From Endozoicomonas sp. ISHI1 (GTDB taxonomy: Bacteria; Pseudomonadota; Gammaproteobacteria; Pseudomonadales; Endozoicomonadaceae), in contig NZ_JAGRPU010000001.1 in the NCBI RefSeq assembly GCF_024606225.1, forward strand, positions 310,001-374,000: a DNA stretch of 64,000 bases. Reading direction: 5' to 3'. Below the pieces are notes generated by a model, which was not told the DNA's origin, did no database searches, and saw only the letters and a list, made by a program, of their open reading frames with translations. Positions 35,284 to 45,209 of the stretch are shown here, in pieces; the first letter of the stretch is position 1, and each line of letters starts with the position of its first letter. The position numbers and the translations under genes were made by a program.

Positions 35284-36685
35284 TCAAGTGAGGAACCTGA
35301 TTCTGTTTTATCTGTTGGTGTTCTCCTGCCTGGTTCCGGTTGACGCCAGCTCACTGCAGCAGGAACTGAACAAAATGCTTAACACACTGTCCAGCAGTTC
35401 TGATCCGGCGGCATATCAAACCCAGCGTCGTGGTGTCATTTCAGGCGGTGCCTTTCATGCCCGAACTCGCATCAACGAAACCAACTTGACGGGGATTGTA
35501 CCTCCGGAATTTTCGGCTGGCTGCGGCGGAATTGACTTGTATGGCGGCTCTTTTTCTTTCATCAACAGCGAACAGTTCAACAAGTTGATTCGAGACATCG
35601 CCGGTAATGCTTCAGGATATCTACTGGGACTGGCCATCAGCGCCATGAATGAAAAGGCATATCAACATATCGAGGCCTTGCAGGAAAAAATCATGCACCT
35701 GAACAGTCTCTTCTCAAACTCCTGCCAGATGGGACAGGGTTTAGTGAACAGTATGCCAATGCCTGCGGCTATGAAAAAATTTCAGACCGATGCTTCACTG
35801 AATATCAGTCGCGCCAATGTGGCTGACACCTTTCAGTCGTTTACCGGCACGGGATTATCCAACCGTGATCCGGTCAAAGCCTGGCGGCAATCGGCCAGTC
35901 CGCAGGATCAGGAAAAGATGCTGGGTAATCTGGTTTGGAATGCACTGAAAAAGTCCTCTGCTATTACCGGCAATGATTACCGTGAAGCAGTTATGAGCCT
36001 GACAGGAACCATCATTGTTTCCATGGAATCTGGTGATACTCAGCCACGGTTGTTCAGTCATGTGGGTAATCAGTTGAAAGTGGAGGACCTGATTTATGGC
36101 TCTGATCAGGTAACTCTTTATCGTTGTCATAACCATTCAGGTTGTTTGTCTATGGCATTGATGGATAAACAAAAACTATCGGGATTATCTGAACATTTGA
36201 CTCAATTGCTGAATGCTCTGGCAGATCACTGGCATCGCAATGCAAAAGATTCCCTGCTGACGGTTAACGGTGTTTCAGCTCCAGCACTGCTTCAGAATTT
36301 ACCCGTAGGCACCGGAGCTATGATCCGAAATCTAACGGCTGCCGACGTTCAGTTAGCAAAGCTGTTTATTGCCCAGGCTGCGCCACATATTGCTTTCTAC
36401 ATGGTGCATCAGTTTATGGAAGATCTTCATCATATCACTGTATCGCTGGTGAATATGGAAAGTGATTATCATCCCTTTGCCCAACAACTTCAGGACACAC
36501 TGAAATCTTCTAAAACCCAGTTGCATCATGAGCTACAAAGGCTTGGAGAACGCTATGGCCGGTTTGGAGAACTGATACAGGACTATCGCCATATGCTGGC
36601 AGTGGCCGAACAGAAGCGATATCAGAGAATTCAGCTGGAACCCGGCCACTCCCAACGCTATCAGAAGGCCAAGAGCCTTGATTGA
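35252..36685 (+). CDS. traH: TraH pilus assembly protein
   Basis: About 477 residues, with a signal peptide (RNLILFYLLVFSCLVPVDAS). The TraH signature follows: AYQTQRRGVISGGAFHARTR, VPPEFSAGCGGIDLYGGSFS, FINSEQFNKLIRDIAGNASGY and FSNSCQMGQGL. TraH is a periplasmic protein needed for F-type pilus assembly. I chose the ATG at 35252, which gives a proper signal peptide and overlaps the previous gene by 32 bases; a start at 35123 would bury the signal sequence behind 43 non-conserved residues. It overlaps traG by eight bases. Confidence 0.85.
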   Translation: MKLQKALTHHSQVRNLILFYLLVFSCLVPVDASSLQQELNKMLNTLSSSSDPAAYQTQRRGVISGGAFHARTRINETNLTGIVPPEFSAGCGGIDLYGGSFSFINSEQFNKLIRDIAGNASGYLLGLAISAMNEKAYQHIEALQEKIMHLNSLFSNSCQMGQGLVNSMPMPAAMKKFQTDASLNISRANVADTFQSFTGTGLSNRDPVKAWRQSASPQDQEKMLGNLVWNALKKSSAITGNDYREAVMSLTGTIIVSMESGDTQPRLFSHVGNQLKVEDLIYGSDQVTLYRCHNHSGCLSMALMDKQKLSGLSEHLTQLLNALADHWHRNAKDSLLTVNGVSAPALLQNLPVGTGAMIRNLTAADVQLAKLFIAQAAPHIAFYMVHQFMEDLHHITVSLVNMESDYHPFAQQLQDTLKSSKTQLHHELQRLGERYGRFGELIQDYRHMLAVAEQKRYQRIQLEPGHSQRYQKAKSLD

Positions 36686-39600
36686 GACCATCTATTCCAT
36701 TGGTGATGCGAGTTTTCTCTACACCGTCCTGAATGGTCTCGTAATGATCGTAAACGATCCTGAGTTCCTGATGACCATCAAGATTGGATTCACTATTGGC
36801 GTGTTTTATCTGGCTCTACAGGGGCTAATGGCAGGAAAGTTTCCAGCATTCCAGCACTTGCTTCTGAGTCTTCTGATCTACTCCGCTTTATTTGGTTTAC
36901 CCACGGCAGGCAGGAGTTACAAGGGTATCAACGTGGATATATATGATGTTTATACCGACACCAATCGCAAGGTCGATAATGTGCCGTTTGGTATCGCCCT
37001 GACAGCCAGTATGCTGTCCACGATTACCTGGAAACTGACGGAAACCTTTGAACAAACCTTTCATAGTGTCGATGCTGCAAAACTTACCCATAACGGCTAC
37101 CTGTCCAGTCTGACCAGAATGATGGAAGCCCGCAGCAAAGCCATGAATCAATTTCAGAACCATCCGACACTGGCTCAGTCATGGCGAAACTATATCAAGG
37201 AGTGCACGCTCATTGGCATTGATCTGAATTTCAAAACGTTGCATGAAGTATTCAATAACAGTGACGTTCTTGCGGCACTGGAATTTCCCTCTGAAGTATT
37301 CGGTACTCTGATTTATAAGAATGGGCAGCCTAACAATGTAACCTGCACAGAGGCATTCACCTGGTTGAAGCCCCGAATGACGAGCTGGTTTGATCAAGAA
37401 ATCCAAAGAGACAGTGTCTCACCTGGCAGGAATTTATCTTTGGGTGCTGCATTACAGGCATTAAGCCAGGGTGCAGAATCCAGCCGTAATTTTCTGATGG
37501 CCTCTGCCCTCCTTCCAATTTATCACGATGCCACCATCGAAAAATTGCAGGATATACAACAGCCACAGGCTGCCATTATGACTCAGCAAGCCATTCTGCA
37601 ACGCAATACCCAATGGGCAGGGGAGCAACATCTTTTCCTGAGCAGTATGCGGGCAATGATGGCGTATATCGAAGGATTTGTGTTCGCCGTGACTCCCCTG
37701 ATGGGATTGCTGGTTTGCGTTGGATTGTTTGGCGTGCGGCTGGCCTTTAAATATCTGATGCTGTTGTTATGGATTCAGCTATGGATGCCCGTGCTGGCGA
37801 TCAATAATCTCTATATTACTCTGGTTTCTCAGGGCGCTATGGCTGCATTGTCGGCTCCGATCACCAGCTTCACCGGTATCATGGAGTCGGGACCGATTCT
37901 GGAATATTGGTTGGGTGTTGGTGGGCTGATGGCCGCGTCTACGCCAGCATTGGTTCTGATGTTGCTTTATGGTAGCGCGATCACCGCCACCCATCTTGCA
38001 GGCAGGATGCAAAGTGGTGATTTTATTAATGAGAAGGTGTCTGCCCCAGATATTATGATGCCGGGGTCTGCCATTAACCAGCAAGCTGGCTGGAATATCG
38101 GACCGCAACAGGGAGCGACTCGAGGGCAAATTGATCAAGTGGTTCCGGCATTGTCGGCCAGTAGTCATCTATCCAATCTCGTACAATCCAAAGATGCAGC
38201 ACGGAAATCTTCCGGGATGGCGTTCAGTCAGGCGACCGGTCATGCGATTCAGCAACGGTACGGAAATACTGTTGATAGCCGGGAGCTACGTCAATTCAGC
38301 AGTAGCCTGAGCACAGGGGAAAGCCAAGTGGCTCAGATGCGGGATGATTTGGCGAGAGACCTGCAAAAGCAATTTGGCCTGGGTTCCCAGACAGCCAAGG
38401 ATATGGCTACCACAAAAGTACTTGAAGCCGGTGGTGGGATCTCAACCGGCAGTTTGCTTGGTAGTTTATTTGGCGTAGCTGGTAATTATAAAAAGCAGTG
38501 GTCAGGAATAAACCGCGATGTAAAAACTGATGCATTCCAGAATGCGGTCACATACCTGAACAAAGAAAGCTTCTCAAAAAACTGGAGTTCTCATCTCCAG
38601 AAAGCTCTTTCAATGGATGCCACTCAAAGCCATTCCCAAAGCTGGATGAAAGAACTGGGCATGAGTGATGACCAGTCCTATCAGAAAATGGCTCAGGAAA
38701 GTCTTAGTAGCGAGAAAAGTTTTGAACAGGCCAATCAGTTACAACAACAACTGGGGCAAGCTTTGAAGTGTGGACCTGCAATCTGGGCTAACCGCATAGC
38801 TGCCTCAGAATCGGCCATGGACATACTGCAATCGAAACCCTTTGATCCTGAGTTCCAACAGCAGGTTAATCGCAATGTTCAAAGATTCAATGATCAGTTT
38901 GCCAGCCCGTCAGAAACATTAGCCGCAGCAATGGTTTCGACTTATCTGAACAGCTCCAACGAAACAGACCTGGGTAGGTTGGGAGAAGCTTTACAGAAGT
39001 CCAACATAATAGGCTCAGCCGCTGAGAATTACCGTCCTGAATCTAATCAGCCATTAGCTTCGCAGAAAGTCAGTGATGGAAGCCTTGCAACCTCTGTCAA
39101 TAATGCGCTTTATCAGCCTGAAAACATAAGCCATGATCAGGTTAAGCAACGTATATCAGAGTCCAGCCAGCTACCGGAACAAAAAACCTTACAAGAGGCA
39201 AATCTTCAATCTTCTACCATACGAAAATTGCCCTACGCTCTTCAACCACTGGCTAAAGATTACCACCAGTCGAGCCAATCTATCAAAGGTCGGTATCTGC
39301 AATCAGGTCAAAACAAGCCCTACATCACCAACCTTTTAAAACACAGTGCCTATGGTACAGCCCCTTCCACATCGGGACCCGGACTTAAGCTGGGATATAA
39401 TGAGGCCTTTGATAAAGCACTATCACACAGCCTTACCGATAATCAGGCTGCTACTTTTGCTTCTCTGGTCAAAGACCATGATCCAAAATATGAACGAAGC
39501 TCTGATCCGGAAGACCGTCGTCACCGTCTGGGACAATCCATTGCTGAAATCAGTCGAGGCTGGGGAGATCAGAGTGCAGTTTTAGGTCAGCACGCCTTTA

Positions 39601-39968
39601 ATCATCTGACCCACGCCGCAGACAATCCGCAGCACACTGAAGCTGCACTCACACTGATCGGAGAAATGAACCGGCTTTACCAGCCAGAACTGAAACAGTA
39701 TGAACAATCAGTTGAAAAATGGTTAAGGGGACAATCATTACTCCCGATGGAAGGCAACTACCTTGATACGACTATGCCTCCTGAACATATCGGTAGCAAT
39801 GTCGGGAGTGAGATTCAGCAGCGCCAGTCAGACAACAACCTTAGGGTTTTCGGCAGACAGGATAAAGGCCTCTACCAGGAGCCACCATGTAAATTATCGA
39901 GAACACATCGAGATGCAAGTCAGAAGCTATCGAACTTGATAAAACCTGACTCCGGTCTTCCTCCATAA
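36678..39968 (+). CDS. traG: TraG mating-pair stabilisation/assembly protein
   Basis: A 1096-residue inner-membrane protein. The N-terminal 450 residues match the TraG_N domain: IETIYSIGDASFLYTVLNGL, membrane segments around 30-70, 330-400 and 410-440, and AGRSYKGINVDIYDVY. The C-terminal 600 residues are hydrophilic, helical and Gln/Ser-rich, as in F TraG, whose C-terminal part acts in mating-pair stabilisation and entry exclusion. The start is a TTG at 36678 inside the end of traH. Its 3' end overlaps by 49 bases a small convergent membrane-protein gene. Confidence 0.83.
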   Translation: MIETIYSIGDASFLYTVLNGLVMIVNDPEFLMTIKIGFTIGVFYLALQGLMAGKFPAFQHLLLSLLIYSALFGLPTAGRSYKGINVDIYDVYTDTNRKVDNVPFGIALTASMLSTITWKLTETFEQTFHSVDAAKLTHNGYLSSLTRMMEARSKAMNQFQNHPTLAQSWRNYIKECTLIGIDLNFKTLHEVFNNSDVLAALEFPSEVFGTLIYKNGQPNNVTCTEAFTWLKPRMTSWFDQEIQRDSVSPGRNLSLGAALQALSQGAESSRNFLMASALLPIYHDATIEKLQDIQQPQAAIMTQQAILQRNTQWAGEQHLFLSSMRAMMAYIEGFVFAVTPLMGLLVCVGLFGVRLAFKYLMLLLWIQLWMPVLAINNLYITLVSQGAMAALSAPITSFTGIMESGPILEYWLGVGGLMAASTPALVLMLLYGSAITATHLAGRMQSGDFINEKVSAPDIMMPGSAINQQAGWNIGPQQGATRGQIDQVVPALSASSHLSNLVQSKDAARKSSGMAFSQATGHAIQQRYGNTVDSRELRQFSSSLSTGESQVAQMRDDLARDLQKQFGLGSQTAKDMATTKVLEAGGGISTGSLLGSLFGVAGNYKKQWSGINRDVKTDAFQNAVTYLNKESFSKNWSSHLQKALSMDATQSHSQSWMKELGMSDDQSYQKMAQESLSSEKSFEQANQLQQQLGQALKCGPAIWANRIAASESAMDILQSKPFDPEFQQQVNRNVQRFNDQFASPSETLAAAMVSTYLNSSNETDLGRLGEALQKSNIIGSAAENYRPESNQPLASQKVSDGSLATSVNNALYQPENISHDQVKQRISESSQLPEQKTLQEANLQSSTIRKLPYALQPLAKDYHQSSQSIKGRYLQSGQNKPYITNLLKHSAYGTAPSTSGPGLKLGYNEAFDKALSHSLTDNQAATFASLVKDHDPKYERSSDPEDRRHRLGQSIAEISRGWGDQSAVLGQHAFNHLTHAADNPQHTEAALTLIGEMNRLYQPELKQYEQSVEKWLRGQSLLPMEGNYLDTTMPPEHIGSNVGSEIQQRQSDNNLRVFGRQDKGLYQEPPCKLSRTHRDASQKLSNLIKPDSGLPP

Positions 39969-40273
39969 GGTGTTCCTCCCACATCAATTCCACCTGCCAT
40001 AGGTAAGCCGGTTGTCGGATTGGTTTCTCCCTTTAATTGCCAGCCCTTGCTGGCTGGCTGTGAAGCGAATTTTTCAGGGAACTCCCGGTTAAACTGCCAA
40101 AGGAGAAAAAAGCACCCAGCAGAAAACAGGCCCCAAAGAACCGGAGACCCCAAAAGCTTCCAGCCATAGCCCGGAACCAAGACCAGGTACACCAACTGCT
40201 CAATCAACAGACAACAAAAAGTCAGCCCTGCCAAACTGGCTACAAACCCTTTAATCCGTTTTAACAAATTCAT
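39920..40273 (-). CDS. Small membrane protein encoded against the tra genes
   Basis: About 117 residues from the ATG at 40273, preceded by a near-perfect GGAGGTG site. Two hydrophobic segments occur at about 8-35 and 42-58 (SLAGLTFCCLLIEQLVYLVL; LWGLFSAGCFFLLWQF). The C-terminus contains LPMAGGIDVGGTPYG, a pattern I associate with small proteins of conjugative elements. It is transcribed opposite to all surrounding tra genes and converges into traG. Function unknown; entry exclusion would be a guess. Confidence 0.6.
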   Translation of the reverse strand: MNLLKRIKGFVASLAGLTFCCLLIEQLVYLVLVPGYGWKLLGSPVLWGLFSAGCFFLLWQFNREFPEKFASQPASKGWQLKGETNPTTGLPMAGGIDVGGTPYGGRPESGFIKFDSF

Positions 40274-40354
40274 CTTCTTCACCTCCCAGTAGCTCTCTAC
40301 TGAGTTTTCAGTTTCGTTCATCAACATAGTTCAAAATCAGCCGGGAAATGCCGA

Positions 40355-42772
40355 ATGTTTGAAAACCCCAACACAAGGGTACCTATAGAACCCCAGTATA
40401 CAGATTCACTACTGACGACCCGTGCTTACGATCCTGAAAGTCAGGTTTTCTTATGCGACGATAAACATCTGTTTTTCGGATTTCTCAGCCTGCCCCTCAG
40501 TGGACTCGACAGTGGACTGGATGACCGCCTGAACGGTTTACTCAACCAGGACTGGCCCGACGATACACTGCTTCAGTGCGGCTTGATTTCCAGCCCCGAC
40601 GTGATGAACACCATTCGCCAACTGATGCTGGCCAAAGACCGAACTGAATCTCGTTTCAAAGCCATGCTGAAACAGAATATTCAACAGCTACAGGCAGGCA
40701 TTCATGAACCGGTAACCAATGAACAAATGCTAAGGCATGGGATTCTGTGGTTCACGATCAAGGTTCCCATCCGGCAGCTCTCACCTAATGAAGATGATTT
40801 ACTGAAAGTCAGGCGGCTCAAATCCTCCTTTCAGGGAGGCATTGATACAGCCGGTCTGTTGTCTATCACTATGACTCAACATGACTGGCTTCGCCTGAAT
40901 ATGATCCTGACCAATCATCATGAATACGGCCATTGGGCAATGGAAGGTGCCCGAGTGGATTCAGAACGACCACTTAACCGGCAGGTCTTCGATCCAGATA
41001 CACCTCTGGCTGTGTCACCACATCAGATAGAGCTGGGCTCCGGACATAAATCCAGAGTCGTTAAAGTACTGGTTGCAAAAAAGCTCCCGGCCTATGCAAC
41101 ACTGGGTCAGGCATTTAATTACCTGGGTGACAGCCAGAATGGCAACAGGGGAATCAAGTGTTACGCCCATATTCATGTACTCCTTCACTTCCCCTCGATC
41201 AACCAGCTGCAATCTTCACTGAACAACAAACAGCGTATTGCCAGTCAGCAAGCCTCCAGCCCTATTACCCGTTTTGAACCGAGGCTTATGGAGCGCAAGA
41301 AAGATTTTGATGTGCTGTTTGAAGCACTTAACAAGGGCGATGCCCCCCTGAAGCTGACGTTTACTCTGGTGCTTTATTGTAATTTCACCAAAGAAGCCAG
41401 CCGGTTGTCGTCCAATGCCTGCAGCTACTTCCGTGAACTGGGGTTTATGCTTTATGAAGACGTGTATTTCATGCTCCCGATGTTTCTCAACACCTTGCCC
41501 GGCAATGCCCAGAAAAGCACCCAGACCATTGCCATGCATGAGAAGACCCTGGCAACACGTCACGCCGTTCCACTGCTGCCGTTATTTGATGACTGGTCAG
41601 GGCATCAGGAGGCGTTATTGAACCTGGTATCCCGTCGTGGGCAGTTGATGAACCTGTCGCTCTTTGAATCCAACAGCAACTACAACGCCATTATTGCGGC
41701 TACTTCCGGCGCAGGGAAAACCGTGCTGGTCAATGAAGTCATCAGCAATATTCTGATACGGGGTGGTCAGTGTTGGGCTCTGGATATTGGCGAGGGTTAT
41801 AAAAAGCTGTGTCAGCATTTTGATGGATTGTTTCTGGACTTTGATCAGGGCAGTGAAATCGGTATGAATCCATTCGCTCTGGTTCATGACTATGAAGAGG
41901 AAGGCGATATTCTGCTGGCACTGATCATTGCCATGGTGTCTCCGCGAGAGCCTTTAACTCCTTATCAGGAAGCAAGTTTACGTGAACAAATTCGGGAACT
42001 CTGGGAAGGGGAAGGTACGGACAGCTGTATTGATCTGTTACAGGAGCGATTACAGCAACATCCGGATGAGCGTATCACCGACCTGGCCGTGCAGCTCGGA
42101 GCCTTCACTTCCAAAGGTGAATATGGTCGTTTTTTCTGTGGAGACAATACGCTGGATATCAATCAGTCTTTTACCGTGCTTGAACTTCGGCATCTGGACA
42201 ATCGCAAGCACTTGCAACGAGTGGTGATTCTGGAGCTAATCTACCTGATCCAGCAGATTATGTACTTTGGTGATGTCAGCCGCCGGAAGTTGGTAGTGAT
42301 CGACGAAGCCTGGAACCTGATGCGGGATACTCAGGGAGCGGCCCTATTCATCGAACATGGTTTCCGCCGCTTTCGACGATTTAATGGTGCCAACCTGATG
42401 GCGGCACAGCGGATTGAAGACTTTTATGAAACCGCTGCAGGGCGGGCCGCGATGGATAACAGTGCCACTCAATTTCTGCTCAAGCAACAGCTGTCCACTA
42501 TCAATGAATTAGAAAAACAGCAACGCTTACCCTTATCACCAGAAGGTTACAAACTGCTGAAAACCGTCCATACCGTTGAAGGCAAATATTCAGAAGCACT
42601 GGTGCTCACGGAGCAGGGGTCTGGTATCGGCCGTTTGATTCTGAATCCCTTTAAAAAGCTACTCTATTCCAGTCACCCTGAAGATGAAAGTGCGATCCGG
42701 ACTTATCGATCTCGGGGACTTTCTCTGAGTGATTCCATTATGCAGGTACTGAAAGACAGGAATGCTGTATGA
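40355..42772 (+). CDS. traC: TraC (VirB4-type) secretion ATPase
   Basis: An 805-residue conjugation ATPase. Walker A TSGAGKTVLVNEVI lies near 449-462 and Walker B KLVVIDEAWNLM near 645-656, with GFRRFRRFNGANLMAAQR downstream. The N-terminal part, with LPLFDDWSGH before the ATPase domain, matches F-type TraC. It is a peripheral inner-membrane ATPase that powers pilus assembly. It overlaps the exonuclease gene by four bases (ATGA). Confidence 0.87.
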   Translation: MFENPNTRVPIEPQYTDSLLTTRAYDPESQVFLCDDKHLFFGFLSLPLSGLDSGLDDRLNGLLNQDWPDDTLLQCGLISSPDVMNTIRQLMLAKDRTESRFKAMLKQNIQQLQAGIHEPVTNEQMLRHGILWFTIKVPIRQLSPNEDDLLKVRRLKSSFQGGIDTAGLLSITMTQHDWLRLNMILTNHHEYGHWAMEGARVDSERPLNRQVFDPDTPLAVSPHQIELGSGHKSRVVKVLVAKKLPAYATLGQAFNYLGDSQNGNRGIKCYAHIHVLLHFPSINQLQSSLNNKQRIASQQASSPITRFEPRLMERKKDFDVLFEALNKGDAPLKLTFTLVLYCNFTKEASRLSSNACSYFRELGFMLYEDVYFMLPMFLNTLPGNAQKSTQTIAMHEKTLATRHAVPLLPLFDDWSGHQEALLNLVSRRGQLMNLSLFESNSNYNAIIAATSGAGKTVLVNEVISNILIRGGQCWALDIGEGYKKLCQHFDGLFLDFDQGSEIGMNPFALVHDYEEEGDILLALIIAMVSPREPLTPYQEASLREQIRELWEGEGTDSCIDLLQERLQQHPDERITDLAVQLGAFTSKGEYGRFFCGDNTLDINQSFTVLELRHLDNRKHLQRVVILELIYLIQQIMYFGDVSRRKLVVIDEAWNLMRDTQGAALFIEHGFRRFRRFNGANLMAAQRIEDFYETAAGRAAMDNSATQFLLKQQLSTINELEKQQRLPLSPEGYKLLKTVHTVEGKYSEALVLTEQGSGIGRLILNPFKKLLYSSHPEDESAIRTYRSRGLSLSDSIMQVLKDRNAV

Positions 42773-43296
42773 CTATCTACGTTGATACTGAAACTACCGG
42801 CCTTAGCCCACAAGATGAGATTGTTGAGATAGCCATTATCAATGATGATGGTGAAGCTCTGCTAAACACACTGGTCAGACCAACACATCATGATTGCTGG
42901 CCAGAAGCCCAGGCGATTCACCGAGTCAGTCCGAAAGCAGTGGCCCATGCTCCGACTTATGATGAGCTACGGGCTACAATCCAGACGCTGTTTCAGAATC
43001 AGGAAGTGGTGATCTACAACAGGGCGTACGACAGCCAATACCTGGGCATAGAACTTGGAGCAGCGAAAATCGTACAGTGTTGCATGCTGCTGTTTGCTCA
43101 ACACTTCGGTGAGTGGAGTGCCTGGCATGGCAATTACAAATGGCAGAATCTCAACAAAGCCAGTCAGTATGTGCTGCACAAATGGGAAGGCGAAGCGCAT
43201 CGTGCTTTGTCCGATACGTTGGCAACACGAGCGGTCTGGCATTACTTAACCCGCCCTGAGGTTCGCCTGCGGATTGATGAATTTAAAAACGTATGA
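42769..43296 (+). CDS. DnaQ-like 3'-5' exonuclease within the tra operon
   Basis: 175 residues of the DEDDh exonuclease superfamily: YVDTETTGL (Exo I, D and E), VIYNRAYDSQYLG (Exo II), and AHRALSDTLATRAVW (Exo III, H and D). All catalytic residues are present, so it should be active on single-stranded or nicked DNA. It is translationally coupled on both sides by ATGA overlaps, with traC upstream and the TrbC-TraU gene downstream. A role in processing transferred strands is plausible but not shown. Confidence 0.83.
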   Translation: MTIYVDTETTGLSPQDEIVEIAIINDDGEALLNTLVRPTHHDCWPEAQAIHRVSPKAVAHAPTYDELRATIQTLFQNQEVVIYNRAYDSQYLGIELGAAKIVQCCMLLFAQHFGEWSAWHGNYKWQNLNKASQYVLHKWEGEAHRALSDTLATRAVWHYLTRPEVRLRIDEFKNV

Positions 43297-45209
43297 CTCT
43301 CTCACCCTTCTGGCTGGTGATTATTCTGCTATTGCCAGCCACCAATACAGCACTGCCTTCTAACCTCACTATTAATCTGTTTGTATCTGAAGCTCTGGGT
43401 GAGGTGACTCTGATTGAGTTACTGCGGGATACAAAATCTCTTCACAACTTCAATATCATCGTGCGAGGAATGGGAGCCAAAGATACTAATCTGGCTCATA
43501 GTATCAGCCGCTGGCAATACCGGATAAAGCAGGCCGGTGTCGGGAAGAATATTCAGATTAACCCTGTTTTATTCCGTGAGCAGAATATAAATCATGTGCC
43601 TGCAATGATTGTTGTCAACGGCAATACTAAACTGACCGCTTTTGGTGTTACCTCGCCTGAATGGATGATGCGCCAGTACCGTGCCGGCAAACATGGCAAT
43701 ATCGGAGCCTATGGCTCAACACTTCCTGTCAGCGAACCAGATTTATTGGAGCATCTTTTGCTGCGGCTCAAACAACAGAACTGGCAGCCCCTTCAAGAAA
43801 AAGCACAGAAACGGTTGCAGACTAAAACCCTTTCTTTCGGAGCTAAGCTCCCGACTAGCCGAGAGGCATCCAGCAAAGTTCTGAAAATACCCGGTCACTG
43901 GCGTACACCTATGGTTGCCGTGAATATTAACGATCGTCAGCAATTGAAGGCGGTGATTCCATGGTTACAGCAATATCCTGATGCGCTGATTTTGGTATCC
44001 AGTGGATCGCTACAACAGTTTCAGAAACTATCCAGTCTCTGGCATGAACATACAATTTACATCATGCCCACGGAGCTAATTCATCGCTTTCAACTGACTA
44101 CCTTGCCCGCATTAATGACACCAGAAAACCTGAGTCACTGGCGAGTGATAACAGCAGCAGTATCACAGTTTTCTGCCATTGATGTGGTGTTGTGGGCAAG
44201 AGCTTTGATTTCCATGTCTGCACAATCTGCGTCTGCGCAGGAAACCACAGACAACCCATCAAAAGCCCTGTGCCAGAACGTACCCATTCTGTCAGAGAAA
44301 CTGATTAATTCTGTACCTTGGAAAGAGCTGTTTCCCATTCGTATCGGACTGGCAAAACTGGGTTCGGGCAAAGAGCCTGACGACAGAGCTAACACCAGTA
44401 CGGGGTCATGCTTCTGCGAAGACAGTGCGGGCATGTTTCACCCTGGCGTGACTACCGGCTTCTGGCGACCTCAAAGGCTAATTGAACTTACCCGCAGTCC
44501 CGGCTGCCTGATGGCATTGGGTGGTCACAAGCTATCTATGGTTGACCAGCGTCGTTGGGGAACACTGGGTTCTGCAAATATTCCCAAAGGCTTAACCTAT
44601 CTCCACGCTCACGTTTACAGCCTGCCACTGATTGAAATGCTGAATATGTATACCGGTATTGGCGGCTGTACCAGTGATCTGGTGGATTTTGACCTGCTGA
44701 ATTTGTCAGAAGTAGACCCGTCGTGGAATCACCCGGAGCTGGCCGCCCTACTCTCTCCCGAGCTGGCCGCTTATGCCAATCCTGCGGCGATTAATGCTTG
44801 TACAGCTGATGGCCTAGCCGCTTTGAATTCACAACCTATGGATAATCTACACTGGTGCGCTGGTAGCTGGGGCTCCCTTTATCCATTGTCCGGTTTTACC
44901 AGCACCTACGGTCACTTTGCCGATAACACCAGTCTGCTGGCAACACGAGCTCTAGCCAAAATTCATCGGATTGGTCTTGGCAGAAAAACCATAGGAGAAG
45001 AGGCCCAGTGCCAGAGCCGGATCACTCCCTGGCTCCCCAAAAGCCAGTACAAAATGAGCATGTTCTGGCCTGAGCCGGAAAAGCAGAAAGCACACTGGAT
45101 AGGAGCTTCAGCCGCAACATGGGGAATGCATCGTCACCCATTGGCTAAAGACGACGCTATGTATCTGCTTTGGCAATATCGGGATTGTTGCCAGACCGTC
45201 AGTCAATGA
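43293..45209 (+). CDS. traU: TrbC-TraU fusion protein
   Basis: 638 residues. A signal peptide (MTLSPFWLVIILLLPATNTA) is followed by an F-type TrbC domain at about 25-150 (LFVSEALGEVTLIELL, NPVLFREQNINHVPAMIVV), a second thioredoxin-like or TrbC-like region at about 195-300 (TPMVAVNINDRQQLKAVIPW), and TraU at about 340-638. TraU is clear: LFPIRIGLAKLG, CFCEDSAGMFHPGV, LSEVDPSWNHPELAALLSP, CAGSWGSLYPLSGF and the terminal WQYRDCCQ. In F and SXT these are separate genes; a distinct traW was not found. It ends by ATGA overlap with traN. Confidence 0.8.
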   Translation: MTLSPFWLVIILLLPATNTALPSNLTINLFVSEALGEVTLIELLRDTKSLHNFNIIVRGMGAKDTNLAHSISRWQYRIKQAGVGKNIQINPVLFREQNINHVPAMIVVNGNTKLTAFGVTSPEWMMRQYRAGKHGNIGAYGSTLPVSEPDLLEHLLLRLKQQNWQPLQEKAQKRLQTKTLSFGAKLPTSREASSKVLKIPGHWRTPMVAVNINDRQQLKAVIPWLQQYPDALILVSSGSLQQFQKLSSLWHEHTIYIMPTELIHRFQLTTLPALMTPENLSHWRVITAAVSQFSAIDVVLWARALISMSAQSASAQETTDNPSKALCQNVPILSEKLINSVPWKELFPIRIGLAKLGSGKEPDDRANTSTGSCFCEDSAGMFHPGVTTGFWRPQRLIELTRSPGCLMALGGHKLSMVDQRRWGTLGSANIPKGLTYLHAHVYSLPLIEMLNMYTGIGGCTSDLVDFDLLNLSEVDPSWNHPELAALLSPELAAYANPAAINACTADGLAALNSQPMDNLHWCAGSWGSLYPLSGFTSTYGHFADNTSLLATRALAKIHRIGLGRKTIGEEAQCQSRITPWLPKSQYKMSMFWPEPEKQKAHWIGASAATWGMHRHPLAKDDAMYLLWQYRDCCQTVSQ

